Positions 22,475 through 37,400 of a stretch of 64,000 nucleotides of DNA are shown here, piece by piece. Both the position numbers and the translations under genes were made by a program. Origin of the DNA: Metopolophium dirhodum (lineage: Eukaryota > Arthropoda > Insecta > Hemiptera > Aphididae); assembly GCF_019925205.1 (NCBI RefSeq), contig NC_083566.1:21762001-21826000 (forward strand), read 5' to 3'. Numbering within the stretch: position 1 is the first letter of the stretch; each line of letters begins with the position of its first letter. The notes beneath the pieces were generated by a model. That model was given only the letters and a program-made list of their open reading frames with translations. It made no database searches and was not told where the DNA came from.

Positions 22475-25247
22475 GTAAGTATACGAACATTGGATAATAT
22501 GGTTTTTGACATATTAGATTACGAGTGATTTATTAAATTTACTAGTGATTATACGAAGGGTTTTTGACTGGAATGGATGGATTTTATAAACTAAATCTAT
22601 TTAATGATTCAATGATCCAACTATTGGATTGGATGCCGAAGATAGATTAGATTCGGTTAGTTTAATTATAATTATTTAAGTTTGGGTAATCTAGTTGACG
22701 ATATAATGAAAAAGATTATAGACTGTATAGTCAAAACAATAATTATGATAATAGTATTGTAAAATATTACAAGTCATTAATATGTAATTACAATTATTAT
22801 AATCTATAAAAAAAAAAAGTAACCAAAGATTAAATGTACACCATTAAAATGTAGGTACCTATACGAGAAAAAATGTAACGAAACGCGATTCCGACGGTTA
22901 GGAACTGTTTTTAGGTAAATTATTATAATGTACTGTATAATAAACTGCTGCGTATACTTTGCATAGCGTGACGACGTGACATTCGTATCGTTGTTATATT
23001 TTGGTCATGTAATCGTAACGTGACACGGAAACAAAAAATATTATAAACTCAACAGAGGATAAAATAAATCGATGCCTATGTTTTTAAAATCTCATTTTTC
23101 CAATGGTAGATAAACCGACAATTCCATAGTGGAAATAAAAACAACCTCTAATACATACCTGGCCTTATTCTCACGGTAAATTTAATTGAAATAACAGAAT
23201 AATATGTATAAGAAATATAAAAACTTGCAGTTGAATTAATAAAAATGGGTAGAAAAAAAAATTAATAACATATTTTATGCTCCCGAATTCCACTATTAAT
23301 TTACACGCAGGATAAATGGGTGAAGGATTATTTTCCAACAATATATAATTCTTCGAACAGTAAAATATGCTGAATAGATATCCTTAGAATATAGCTCAAG
23401 GCGTTTACGGTGTAAAGTCTACGTACAATATTAATATACATTGTGTATACTTAGTGAAAGTTTAATTTTACTTCACGGTGCACAATATTATATGTAAGTT
23501 CTGTTTAAGCACAGCCTTTGAACTCAGATAGATCATAATTAATTCATTTGTGAAGTGGAAAAATATCAATGCACTGACAAAAATACAAACACTATTACGA
23601 AACATACCTATTGGCTATAAATAATATAAACTTTAAGAATTGTTTTTTTTTTGTTTTGCTATTTCTCATTAACGCAACATTTTATAAGAGATGCACACAA
23701 CGTATTTCTTCTTCTTCTTTTCTAGTAATAATATATTAGTTATTAAAGATACCTTCACATTAAAACATACCCTGTAGGTTTATCTTGCTTTGTTTTTAGC
23801 TTATTATTAATACAGGGAATCTTGTATATGATATATGTTAATATATGTTTTCTTAGTATACTAATGAAAATTGAAAACCGCAGAAATTCGTGTCGTTGCG
23901 AGAAACTTATACTTAAATACACTTAATAATATACTATATTAATTCACGTAGGACGGTGTAGGTAGTATTTCACAAATTATGTCCGTAATAAGATTTCCGT
24001 GATGCCCTGGGAAAATTCAGACGAGGGTAATAATAATAATAATATGCGTGAAATTTATGTATCACGTATACTACAAGGTGACGTATATTATGAGTATCAG
24101 AGTATAATATTATTATATTTGGGACACTCATTATCGCAGTCGGTTCTGTTGAAGTTTTTAAGAAATAATACCTATAAGAGGTTAAGTTAGGTTAGGTAAT
24201 TGGTATTATACAATACAGTCCGACGTTCTACACAATCGTAAGATCTTGTAATATCTAAATCTCATAAGTAGATATAAATTACCTATTTAATAAGTAGGTA
24301 ATAACCATAATATAGTAATACACTGCATTTATTGGTTAAATTATATCGATATTTGTGGATTATATTGACATAATTAATACCAGAGCCTTTCACAAAATAT
24401 TGTAGCTGTGGAAATCACACGCATTTTTATTTTCTGAATTTAAAATTTAGATTTTCGTTATAACTAAAACCTTTAGTAAAATCTAATTAAGAAAACCATT
24501 TAATATATAATACGCGACGCGTGTCAATAAAAAAACTACAATAACTAAAAAAAAGAAACACGGGCTATAGACGTGTATCACTACCTATATTATACAGTTG
24601 GATGGTTCCATTAAAATAATTAATTTAGTATTCGCAAGTACCGATGAAAATCATAAACACGACGAAAAATATTGCGTGTTGGGTTGCAAAATATATACCA
24701 AAAGTTGACTGAAGCCCTAGGGGGCAAGACGCTACGGAAATATAAAACTGCAGTCGTTGTCGATTAAAAAAAAATGGCATAATATGATAAAAATATATTA
24801 TCAGTGAAAAACCGTGGATTGCAAAATATTGGTTTGGGTCGTTGCCATTACAATGAGCTACTTCAATTTATTGATTGTATTGGTGTTGACTGTCAATAAC
24901 CATTGTAATTTTTTTTGAATATTGATATTTTCCATTCGTGTTTTTGTGATTGTCAATGTCACACGAGGGTTCGATATGGGCTGCTGATATGATATGAAAT
25001 GTATAATTAATGGGTGTCGTTGTCACAACACATTGCCGAGTTCTAAAAAATAAATCATTTATAAATTATAAATAAAATTATCAACATGTTCAATATACTT
25101 TAAAAAAATCATTAGATATCGTTAATTACTATCGTTAAATCAATAATTGAATTGAGTTATTAAGAAATTCTTATGTCAAAAACAATATGACCGTACAGAT
25201 TTAGTTGTATTAATAATATTTACTATTTAGTTATATCTTATATTTTA
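22475..25247. other. AT-rich non-coding stretch
   Basis: No gene or classifiable element is seen in these ~2.8 kb. A short GGTTAAGTTAGGTTAGG string at about 24180 resembles the insect telomere unit TTAGG but is too short to mean anything. Confidence 0.5.
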
Positions 25248-26138
25248 GATTCTGAGTAGAGCGATGAATGTATTGATTTTACAACAATGTATGTTTTTTT
25301 TATTTTTATTATTTTTTTTTGTGTCTGTCATCACCTTTTTAGGACAGTAAAATAGTAGATTTTCTTAACAGTATTTTTTCTGAAGTGAATCTAGTTGGTA
25401 CTTTGGGGAGTCAAAAGTATAAATTTCTCAGTAGTTTTCAAAAGCGCCGTGAAAACAAAAGAAAAAAAAGGAAAAACAGGAATTTTTACGCACAATCAGT
25501 TTTCGACAAAATTGATTTAGGTTTTTGGTGTAACTCTAAAACAAATGACTGTAGATACATCAAATTTTGATTAAATGTTTATATTCGCATTTTCTATATT
25601 ATACACCATAACATTTTCAGAATAATTTGACTTGTTTTGAGCTGTATTTTTTTCGTTTTTTTTTCTAAATTTTTGGATAAAATATATCAATACAATTGTA
25701 TTTGTCGGGTCAAAAAAAAAGCTTGAACATTTAATAGAAAGCTCCTGATATATTGTTACAATAGCAGTTGGAAAATATTAAAAATATATAGGCACACTTT
25801 TTTTTTATTAGCATTTAAACTTTAAAGTTCAAATTTTGACAAAATTAAGAAATGATTTTATAGCTAAAAATTTATAAAATGTTCATATTTTATAGATAAG
25901 GATTTAAAATTTAAAACAAGGTTCCACGTAAATAATTAAATAAATTACTTTGTTCACAATAATATTATCAAATATATTTAGTAATATATCTTAGACTGAC
26001 TGACCGTCTTCGCTCAGAATCGTTTTTTCTTATACAATGATATTATATCATTGAATTCAAATTTAACACCATCCATTACAGTGACCCACTTGTAACCTAC
26101 TATACAGCAGTGCGACACCCACTTGCCCTCTTTTTTTT
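25248..26138 (+). repeat. R1 dispersed repeat, copy c (fullest copy)
   Basis: This copy runs from GATTCTGAGTAGAGCGATGA (about 25248) to GCGACACCCACTTGCCCTC plus a T-run (26138). It carries GATTCTGAG near the left end and the inverse CGCTCAGAATCG at 26011-26022, so the two form an internal inverted pair about 760 bp apart, with ~115 bp of further conserved sequence outside the right one. The left part parallels the 41608 copy (GAATCTAGTTGGTA, CAGTAGTTTTCAAAA, GGAATTTTT). A 61-codon frame at 25385-25570 is basic and not conserved in the other copies. Confidence 0.7.
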
Positions 26139-27530
26139 ATTAACTGGATGTCCGTTTTACGAAACAGTCGATTACGACGTGTGTATGGCAATGGATGCAA
26201 CATAAAATATATATATAATATTATTAGGTATACTAAAATTATTTTGCTTCCTATTTTATCATTCTAATCCTCCGCAAGTCGCAACGGAACCACGCCCATA
26301 TCCGTTATCTGCACTCATCGCTGAATGCTGATGATCCATTATAAGGTGTATAATTTAGGAATAGATATTTACGTTTTAGCAGAAAGCGTATGTCCCCATA
26401 ATATACAGTTTATAGAATATATTATGGTGTGTGTGAGTAATGGGTACGTAAGAAGCGAATCCCGATGGCCACCCTTTGTACCCATAACAATAAATATGAT
26501 ATCATCATATTGTACGATTTATGCTCTAATAATAAACTGGAATGGGACCTGTTCAATTGTAGGTACACACAAACAGGCAATTTGTGTGGCCTAGGATAGA
26601 GCCCAGCAAAAAATGAATACCTATGACCATAGTGTTTATACTGTTTATAAGGTCATAATATGTACACTATCACAAAATGTGTATACCGGTATGGTACACG
26701 AGGTGTTTGGCAATGTATCCTATAATAATATTATATTGGGTTTATTTCGAGACATAAACTTTTTGGGACTTGGCAAATAGGTAGTGTTATAAATTATAAT
26801 ATTATATAGTAAGTAGTAGATTTAACGTATGATTATAATATGACGTTGTCTATTGTCTGTTTTCACATGGGTCTGTCAAATGCATGAATTGTTGTATTGG
26901 ATTTCAATTATAATAAAATAGGTACTACTATAACTTTGTTTGAATAGTTTTTTAATTTATTTTTTTCCGCAGATAATCGTTCCTGCCGGACGCTGCAACA
27001 ATGACGTCTGTCGCACAGAATCGTACCGTGTACATACTCACGCGGAGCGGAACTGTGGTCATAATATATTAATTATTATACGCTCGCCTGACAGAATCGT
27101 TGGTTCGGATGATATTATTGTTATTTTACAGCCGATTCACAGGAATATCAGTATAATAATGTAATTACATATTATACGATCACCACGCAGTAATAGGTAA
27201 AAATTATATAATAATATCTGATATCGTATTTCATCAATAGAAACGCCCGAGTCCTATAATAGTCTGCGCGACTGCGTGTAAACAATACGATAAACTATAG
27301 TCAAATATAAATAACTTTTATTTTTACATTCATAACATGCGATATAATAATTATTAAATATTATAAAACATTAAACAGCGGACACGATACAGACATACTG
27401 CCGTGCAGTTTATTACTTATTAGGCACTCGTCCCGCTATTCACTCATCACTTCGACGTAGGAATGGAGCGTATATAATAATTGTATTTCATTTCAAAGTA
27501 ATTATTGAAGAATTTGCATTTTATAAACGA
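26139..27530. other. AT-rich non-coding stretch with one acceptor-like site
   Basis: At about 26949-26972 a pyrimidine tract ending in CCGCAG is followed by a GC-richer block (26980-27060) with an open frame containing GRCNNDVCRTES. No donor was found, so this is not called as an exon. The rest shows nothing. Confidence 0.35.
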
Positions 27531-27789
27531 TTCTGAGTAAAAATCATTTTTTATTAAGAGACATTTTTCTTCTAACATTTACGATGGTATTTTTCCAAAC
27601 GCTTAGCAAAACTTCAATACGATAATCAAATACGACCCCTTCGAACTTCAAAGACTCAAAGTACTTCATTCAAACATTTAAGGTGCTTCATGAACGTTTT
27701 GGAGCATTTATATTGCCTTACGGCTTACATAATAAATAATTACTGGAAAAAATAAATAAAAAATAAAACCTAATTGGAAATCTAATGCT

Positions 27790-28115
27790 ATCTTTTAAAG
27801 TAAATTATGGCCACCTAATTGAGACCCTACATACATCTGAGTTTGATGAGCCACTTCTATCGTGGCTTAAAATTTTAAATCCTATCTGCCAGACAGAGTT
27901 CAATAGGTTAAAATATTTGTCTGTAAACCCGTCATTTCTATAAGGTATCTTCTGGAGTTCCACAGGGAGGACATAATTTATTTCCAATTTTGTTTTCACT
28001 AGGTATATGTAAATTACATTAAGGCAGTAGTCAAAAAATGACTGCTGACAATTTAAAACTTTTTCGGAAAATTTGACTGACTATACCTATTGCGCTCCTG
28101 AGTGATCTTAATAAA
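27790..28115 (+). pseudogene. Decayed LINE reverse-transcriptase core fragment
   Basis: In broken frames the plus strand gives KVNYGHLIETL, EFDEPLLSWLK, then SGVPQGGHNLFPILFSL (27951-28001), then ADNLKLFR (28044-28067). In order these are the region before and including the SGVPQG block of non-LTR reverse transcriptases and the YADD active-site region. The second active-site aspartate is replaced by Asn (ADN at 28044-28052). There is an in-frame stop before SGVPQG, and much of the stretch between the two blocks is lost. No poly-A tail or target duplication could be assigned. The clade is uncertain, within the CR1/jockey type. Confidence 0.7.
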
Positions 28116-31100
28116 GATCATCACTCAAAACCTGAAAAAAATCAATTAATTAAATTAATAGTATAAGACGATATAATATACTATATGTATAGGATAAGAT
28201 AATCCAAATTGTTCAATCTATATAATTTATAATAAAATACAAATATATGTGAAAACTAATAATAAAATACTAATAAGCGTGTAAAGGTAGGCAATTAATT
28301 AAAGAACTTACATTCTAAAATCTAAACGAAGAGTGAGTCGTGAGATGCATCGTGTTTACAACATAAACATTAACAATCGATTTTTCGTGATATAATATAC
28401 ACTTTTCTCCCATTCCTATAGTTTAAGCCATAATTCCACACGCGTGTCATGAGTTACGACTAACGGACTCCCTGAATGATGATTAATGAATATACCACTC
28501 GTTTCATATTATCATACCACAAAAATTATCCCTAGAAACCCAACCACACATCACATAATATCTCTGAGAAGACTACCTCTCAAATGTCACTCAAATGCAG
28601 CACCACTGTTGGGAGTTTGGGACCATAGATGCCATCGAGTGGATGATTCTCTGTACGTGTCGTACACTGCTGCACATTTAATCATCATTGAGTGTGGTTG
28701 AGAAATAAAACAATTAGAGGGAAGTTTTGGTTCTGACGGCATTGTCCTCTGCTGAAAACTATACATATATAAGCAGATGGTTAGTCGTTGAAGGGATATA
28801 ACTAAGTAAAAAAAAACTGAGTAGTAGAATAAGTATTTGTATTCGTGTTTACTTTTTCCTTTTTTTCGCTGGTAATTCGTTTTGACGTTGAGGAGTCACT
28901 TTTCTCACATTCGTTCATTATTCATGATGATAAAACATTTTCTCTGCCCTCTCATGGGATTTAAAAGCAGTGTTCCCCTGATATTATAATATATATAATT
29001 CATATAAATTGTATATTATGTATGCGTATGTATATTGATGACTATCATACGCATGTCATTCTCGTTCGTGAAACTCATCTAAATATCTAAGTGATAACAT
29101 TGAAATGTCATAACAATATTGTGAATACATATTAGATCAATTCTAATATATAAATATTATCAATCTGATTAACTGTCGCGTTAATTTCCATTTTCCATGT
29201 TATATCATTACGTTCCTGCGTCTAGGTAGTGTGTATTCTGTGGAGTGTAGAATATAATATTCTGCGGTTGCAGTAGCGTATAGATTGGAGAAACCAGCAT
29301 TGATTTTTTCCACACCAGCCGTATGCAACTGGAGGAGATTTAAAAGAATTTTTAAAAACAGAATGTGGGAGAGCCAAAACTATTATTACATTCATATACT
29401 TTACTGTATAAGTACTAATATGTTAGTTAATAATTTCTGTAATTTTACTGGCAAAATCGTTAGGCTATGAGCATTGTATCATTGTTATCGTTCAAGGAAT
29501 TTAATACATTGTTATTAGCATATTAATTATTGATAATATTATGTTCCTAAATACGAATAGGTAGACATAATTGGTTTCTGGTTTAATCAATTGACGTATC
29601 TATTGATAAAATGTGTGCACTTAAAATACATTTTACATTATATTACATTTCCGCATCACAATATTATATAGTTCTATAGGTATCCTACAATATTGTGTAT
29701 AGAAATAATTATTCACAAACTATTATGATGTAGTGCATAATATTATATTGTGTATAGAGTGGGCACTAGGCTGTGATATATATATTATCTATCTTTCAGT
29801 ATTCACCTTATGAGTGATCGGCGAATCACTACGTATATATGTACTTTATTTTAGCAGGTACTCAGATGCTATTAGCTGTATACAAAATATTGTTAGTTTG
29901 TTACCATTGTTACTTTTTGTTTAAGGACACAGTAGCACAAAATATAACATTATGATTCTTCAATGAAATCCGTTTTCGATTACTTACATACCAGACATAC
30001 GTCTTATATATAATATAAAAAAAAAACTTTTACAATTAAACTGTCGGCGCAGTGTATGTGGTGTTATACTATTATATATTATACGTGTGCGTTAAATTTA
30101 CGTGGTTTTTGACTAAGCGCCTTGCATGTAGCACTATAACAGTGTGCAATACCATAAGTTAAATTGCTTTTAAAGAAACCTTAAAAATACCCGTCAAACT
30201 TTTGTTTTCGATTTCATGAATAATTCACCCACGCCGTAACGACAGCTGGTTACAGTCGATCGAAAAATAAAAAGCCAACGAGAAATCCCAATCGTCGACT
30301 GTTCCCATCGATAGTATCATAGGCGTCATCTAGGGGGTGTAAAATCGTGCGATTGACGGCGTGTGACATTTTTTAGACCATGCAATAGTTCTGTACTATC
30401 ACACTCAAAACAATTTCCATAGAGGTATAGAACCTGGTACATATGTTATCCAACATGAAGCGACACGCACGATTACCATTCATCGGTCAGCTAGTTAGTC
30501 AACGCCTAGAGTTAAACATTTTTTTTCATTTTAAATTAATTTAAGTAGGTAACTGGTATGTGTGTATTGAACAAATGTTGGAGTATTGCGACACCTTGGT
30601 AAAAGAACAAACTTTTCCCATGGTGTAGAAATGATTATGTATGATTGGAAGTGTAGTTTTGTAAATAGATACTTTGTGGTTGCTTCTTAATTTACAAGTG
30701 TTTAGCTACCTAGGTTTTGATTTGTGAGCTTAAATTCTGCTAAATTTTAACGAAATTACGCTTATAAATGTATAGTACTTAGTTTATTTTATAATGCAGC
30801 GTCTATCGCTAGACACCTCTGTAAATTATCACTCCTTCAATGAACTATTATGTTGTTGTCGATAGTACATATTAGTAAGTACTTGATTTTTTCGTTTATC
30901 TTTCTTTCATCATTATCGCTGCCCTGTAGATACGAAATCGTTATGTAAATCACGCGTTAAGTGAAAGTAAATTGTTGAGCGAGGGGAACAAAAATATGTG
31001 TACTAAGAAGAAAATTATAATAATATTTTATAAGAGATGGGTTTTTTTTTTCGGATAGCCGAGGTCCGTTATAATATAATAGATACGCGTATTTTAGTTG

Positions 31101-31268
31101 TCGTTTAATATATTCTTATAATAACGCGCTTAATGACTCGAGAATCTCGTGCGATGAATTGACAATACAATTTATCGTCTTGAGTCGTGACAAAACATAA
31201 GGATACACTCATTATATTTTATAGGGAGGCGCATATAATGTATTTGATGGTGCATTTGCTATTGTACG
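28116..31268. other. AT-rich non-coding stretch
   Basis: No gene can be supported. A small imperfect hairpin (GAGTGATCTT/AGATCATCACTC) lies at about 28101-28127. A slightly GC-richer section at 30220-30520 has no continuous frame. Confidence 0.45.
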
Positions 31269-31279
31269 AGGTTGAACTT

Positions 31280-31416
31280 TTTTTTTTTTTTTATTGAACA
31301 AAAATGTATACTTTCAATCTGTATTTACGCTTTATACGATAAGTAAATTTGATGTGGTTTGATGACCGGGGGGGGGGGGGGGTGGTGGAGTCACCCAATG
31401 GCGGCACTCCGTGGGA
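31280..31416 (-). mobile_element. Short 5'-truncated retroposed fragment (SINE-like) with poly-A and poly-G runs
   Basis: AGGTTGAACTT occurs at 31269-31279 and again at 31417-31427, an 11-bp target duplication. Between them, read on the minus strand, lies a 137-bp insert: GGAGTGCCGCCAT, a C-run of about 14 (G-run 31368-31382), and a tail GTTCAATAAA followed by poly-A (T-run from 31280). TGCCGCCAT near its 5' end and the CAATAAA tail resemble the SINE family at 2844 and 55059, so it may be a truncated relative. Confidence 0.75.
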
Positions 31417-31427
31417 AGGTTGAACTT

Positions 31428-34400
31428 AGAACAATATTATAACGATGTAAAATTTGATTTTTGGTCGATCACGACGAAATTAAATTTTATTTTATTTTAC
31501 AAAATATATTCAAATTAGTGGTATGTGCAAAACTTAAATTAGCAAAAAATGACTACACAGAACCTTTTTATTTTTAGGTCACATGCAGTTTAAATAAAAT
31601 ATATGTATTTCAATAAGCAATCAACTTAAGTTAACTTAAGGTTACACTTCTTAAAACAAAAAAAAAATATCTTTATAATCCATAATTTGTTTCTATGGCT
31701 CGATAATCAACCATCTGCAGTTACACAGTTAAAATACAAGTATAGGGTCCGATTTATCTAATTTACAAAATATAAAGTGGTCTACATACTAAATAAATCC
31801 AATTTTAAATTGGGAATATTTCAATGCATTATATTATATTATAACGCCTTTATAATATTATTGAGTGAATGAAGTATGTAGTATACCGATTTCAAACATT
31901 TCAGTTTTCTTCAGATATATTATAATATAATATATTAACATTCAAATAACCACCACAAAGGCTGAAAGTCATTCTGGCATTGAACCAACCAATAAACCCA
32001 TATCCATTCACTCAAAGCTAAAATGTCAATAAAATCCACTAATGTATAACTTTCTTTCCTCCACACAATGGTCACTATACTCTCATAAAAACATCTTAAA
32101 ATACTAAAACCCGATCATGTAACATGTTGTTTCTTATACGTCTTGTGCCGGGTGTCACTATAATAATGAACAGTTATGTCTAAATTCTGTTATCCATTAA
32201 ATTGATTTTTTTTAATGTATTTACTATAATATTATTATGACATATTCAGTATTGGCTATTACCGAAATTAAATTACACTGTCATGTATAAAATAGGTTCA
32301 AATAATTAAGTCATTCAAAAGGCCATCGTGCGCACATGGAAAGCCAAAAAGTTAAAATTTCCAACTCTCTCTTAGGGCTCACGAGGAGTTTTAGGACTAA
32401 TAATATTTCAGAGCCAGCACACTCCATGCGCAATAGACCTATAATAATACGTATTATAACTATACTGCGGAGACCCCAAACTTACGATTAAGATGTAAGC
32501 ACGTTATATTTACGCATGAGTTGTACTTATACTGCTGCAGGTATACGCGATGTGCTCTAACAAAGTTTTGTGAATCGATTACGGTCGAGAGGGTCGTCTC
32601 CCTTTAGGCCACCTATAAGTGACTACGCTCCAAATTTACAATATATATTAAAATAATCTTGTAGTAGCCCCAGGTCTGATAATATACACCCCGGTGTAGC
32701 TAACGTGTGACTCATGATTTATATATTATATTACCAGTTAAGTGAGCCATGTAATATTTACCATGGTTATTATATTCAAATGATTTATGAGAGGAGAACT
32801 GGGAAGATGTGTGTGTGTCCTCGGCGTTTAATAAATATAGGCCTTGATGAATCGTAAGCAAAAAGTGTCCAATAATATAAAAATGACAAAACCAATACAA
32901 TCACAATCGTATATAATATTATTTATTCTGTACCTAAACCTACCTAGCTCATATAACAAGATCGTAAATAGAGATTTTGTTCCAAAAATTAAAATAATTG
33001 CGGATATTATTATATTTTAACTCAAAATTGTCCAAGACCGAGTTTTCTGCACGTCGTGTACTCTCGGTGTTTGTAGAAATAATGGCATTTTTTCACGTAT
33101 CAGCTGTATGCCACACTGAAAAGTTCTCCTCTTGGAATTAATGTGCTAACAAAGTTTTTTTATAATTTGCACTTTATTCAGTTAGATGACAGTATATAAT
33201 TACGTTTATTATTTTATATTAGTGTACACAAAGTTTGATTCAAATTGCATTTACCTACCACGTTTAAATCGAAAAGTTTTTACGTGCGAAATTTTCGGAA
33301 AAATTAATAATTATACCTATATAGATATATATTATATAAATATAAAATAATACCAACAATACGCCATCGGTACCCCATGGGATTTAAACACATCAGACTG
33401 TCACATTTATAAGCATACTTCGAAATATTTTATACTGCAAAAACTTTTTCATTTCAAATATTTGTTTAAACAAGTTTTGTTATTCGTGTCGAAAATAAAA
33501 TACTCAGTTTTCTGCAGTAAATGAAATTATCGTAATTCTATTATATTACAGTAGTTTTTATTTTATATTAATATAATAACAACAGCTATTATAATAACAA
33601 TAACAAAATATAAGTGTGAAGTTCCTCATTATAATCTAATAATATAATGTACCTATTACTAATTACCATGTTGGTAGGTTCTATATACTACTATCGTCCA
33701 AAATAACATTCTGAGTGTACATTAGTACATTACTAATAAGGTACTCTGTAGTGTTTAATTTTGCAGATGGTTCTCGAGGATTACAATGTAATAAGACAGT
33801 AATCACTATAGCATCATAATATATTCACATTTTACTTTAGTATATTACTATATAGTCTAAATACTGAATTGATTATACATATAATGTTGCTTATCTATCA
33901 ATTATTGAATAAATCGTCTAATAATAATTAAAATAAAAAGGATTATTATCTATAATTTACAAAATTATTTATTATTATTAAATTCTTACAAAATTATTTA
34001 TTTAGATTTATTTCATATTATGGAGGCACACGTGTAAATTAATTATTACTAAAATCAAAATAAAACAGTATACTTTACCTATATATCCACCTAGGTACAT
34101 ATATTTAATATATTATTATAAAATATGGTCATGAGGACATTTTTTTTTTAATTTGACAAAATTTAAATACTACCTAATCGAAAATTACACATTATCATAA
34201 TATGTTTACATATATTATTATGTACAATGTTTTCAAAACATGTAATACGAGTTCAATCAGGTTATTTCGGTTATAAACATACATCGAGACTATATTATAT
34301 ATTATAGTATAAAATAATACATATATTCTTGTTCATAATATCCTGTTTTTGTTTTTGTTTGTTTGTTTTTCATGCGTCCAATTACAGACAACACTGACTA

Positions 34401-37400
34401 TACACTGAGTCAATCAAACATGTCCGTTTACAACGCTAACATATTATTATTGTACCTACTGGAACAGAATGGATAGTTGAAAAAATTAAAAATTAAACTG
34501 TTGAAAAATGGTTATGGGTTTCCATCACGTACCGACTATCGTATTTTTTTTTTTTACTACCATTTTATACTTTTATAGGTATATTATATAAGGCATATAA
34601 TGTACATAAACGGCAATGTGTCGCTGGAGCTATACCTACGGTAATTTTACATAGTGTACAGGACGAATAAAATAACGTCCGAGTCCCGAGTCACATCGCT
34701 TGAGTCCCATGGTACAATGTATGAAAGGTATAAGTAATAAGTATATAATATAATATAAGTCACGTTCAGCCACTGTATAGGTACTTCAGCTACGGCAGCA
34801 GACCTTTTGGTCGATTACGAAATATAATAAAAAATTATAGTCACGGTTACGAAATCCAGTTTTCTTCGTGTTTGGTTATGTAAATTACACTTGGACAACG
34901 TCCCGAAAGATAGGGTATTTCTTTTTTTCAGCCAGGTTTGTATATTTTAAATTTAACTCCACAAACCACGAAAGGGCTTGGCGAGGGATATCCGCACCTC
35001 ACGATAAAATTGCATAAAATTAAAACACAAAAAGCTTTTTTTCCACAAATAAGAATAATATAACCTCATTTTTAAATAAATGTAAAGGGTAGAATATTTA
35101 AATTAAATACATCTCTTCAATATATACATTAAAGTGATAAATATACGAGACAGATTATACAAAAAACGTTCCGTACCACTTTTCTCGATATTACTATAAT
35201 TTAATTGTATATTGAACTTTTATTTACATTAATTATCATAACTCAAAATTTAACTAACGATTTACTTATAATTTGTATTATTAAAAAATTAGAGATAACA
35301 TTCATAGGATTATTTAAATATTAATACTAAGAAGTAAACTTTGATAATTATTTTGAAAACAAGTTAACTAACTATAATTATATAATATTATGTTCTTTCT
35401 GATGTGCTGTGCATGAATTATGATATTGATCTATAATTTCTTATTAAGATATTTAAATGAATAATCAAATTTTTATCTTTTATAATTTAAACTTACTTAA
35501 AATTAAACATATAATAGGTACTAGAGTAGGTACTCTAGTACTCGCCTAAATTTATATAAATTTAAGAAAAATTTCTGAAATATTTGTTATGAATAAACTT
35601 TTTAGGTGTTCTTATTAAACTACCACGTGTTCATAGTATAATACTTAAAGCATACAAGCTTAAATGATATAGTTAAAATATAATTTTTCATTTGTGTTAT
35701 GATTATTTGTGATTTAGGTAGGTGGTACCTACCTATATAGTATATAATATACTTTAATGTAAATTTAAAGTACATTTTTACACATTAAATTTTTGTGAGT
35801 TACTATCTACTAAGGATTTATCAACTATAGTAATTAAGACAGTTTGAAAAGCCGTTTATGAAAAGATATATTTTAGTTCAATGATATTCGACATTTTGAA
35901 TCGTTATACGCACTCTAATTATCATATTTAATATTGTACGTTTTTTGGTTCTGACGGGATAAAAATAAATACATCAACTGAGTGTAAAATATAATAACCA
36001 ACAACCATTGAAACGTATCAGCATAGTTTAATGTGTACATCCTTATATGATATAATATTATATAGTTGGGCTTTTTTTTTTTTTGGTCAAATTGACAGTA
36101 ATCTTTGGTAATAAAAATCTACTTTCAATTAAGCGATTACTTATTATTATCGTCAGTTCAGAGTTTTCAATTTATTATGAAAATTGATATCACGTTGTAT
36201 AGGTATTATGTTCTTTGTCGTTGTCGTATACTATATTTAATGGTATATGCGCTAGTTATATACAAGCAAGTATAATATTATTATACAGCATAATTATATT
36301 GAGACAATTTTTTGTAATAAACTATCTGTTTCTATCGACGTGCATGCCCGAGCAAATTGCACAAACCAAATCGAATATCGATACTTTCGAAATGAATAAT
36401 AATAATATAATAGAAACACCGCCGTCGATTTTATATTATTATTAGTACGCTCGTTTTCAGTTTGTATAACTCATATATTATATATATATATAGGTAATGT
36501 ACACAACTGGCACTGTTGACGAACTAAATTTCAAATAGGTTTTCGTTTAACAGAGACTCAGGACATTAATGTATTTTATTTATTTAACCCGAGGTTAAAT
36601 AAATTCTAAAGATAAGAAAAACACGACCTAATAAACTAGATTTTAATCTATGTCCTTTATTTTTCATCAAAGAGAAGGTTTTTGTCAGACTTATATTATG
36701 TAGCCGGTAGTACAGTCATAATTAACGGTAATGGATCCGAGTGACTGCTCTGAAAAAAAGCATCAGATGGGTCATAAGCATGTAACACTTAACCCACATT
36801 ATAATAAATACATGATATAACATGATATTATCTATATATATACACCTAATATAATATATATATATATAATAATAATGATTTATAATTATATAATGAATAA
36901 CCAAAAAAAATAACATTTAACTGTAGGTACCTAATACAAATCAATAATTTGAATTTTAGTTAAATGTTACTTCTATTTTATATAAGAATTTTTATTAGAG
37001 AAGTGGTAAATATTAAATAATAGTATTATATTCGCTTTTTTTTGTTACTATATGCATTCTTAAAATTCATTTTTTTCTATTAAAATATTTATTTCTATTT
37101 GAAATTATTTGAATATTGTTTAATTGTGTAAAATATTCTAAGATTGTATTTACGATGTAAACAGAAGTACATCATGATTATAAATTAGCTACTCAAAAAA
37201 CTAAATTTAAATTATAAATTATAAATTATAATTATAAGTTTGCTCTAAACGTGGATAAATATCTAAATATATTTGGTTTTATTCCGAGGATATATTTTTG
37301 GGCAAAATGTAAAACTTCATAACGAATAAATATATCACTATATATTATATTATAATACTATTATTATAGTGATGAGACAGTGATGAGTGGATATGTAGGT

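Noticed and set aside
24178..24197. Telomere-like TTAGG units
   Set aside because: Only about three degenerate units. Not evidence of an interstitial telomere.
26949..27164. Possible exon with acceptor CCGCAG and Cys-containing frame
   Set aside because: No donor or polyadenylation signal in a suitable place, and a second frame is equally open. Noted but not called.
28486..28701. 71-codon plus-strand frame
   Set aside because: No homology that I recognise, no splice signals, and composition similar to surrounding non-coding DNA.
35519..35542. Perfect small palindrome GTACTAGAGTA-GG-TACTCTAGTAC
   Set aside because: It is short, and such palindromes are expected in DNA rich in GTACCT-type strings. 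No context suggesting function.
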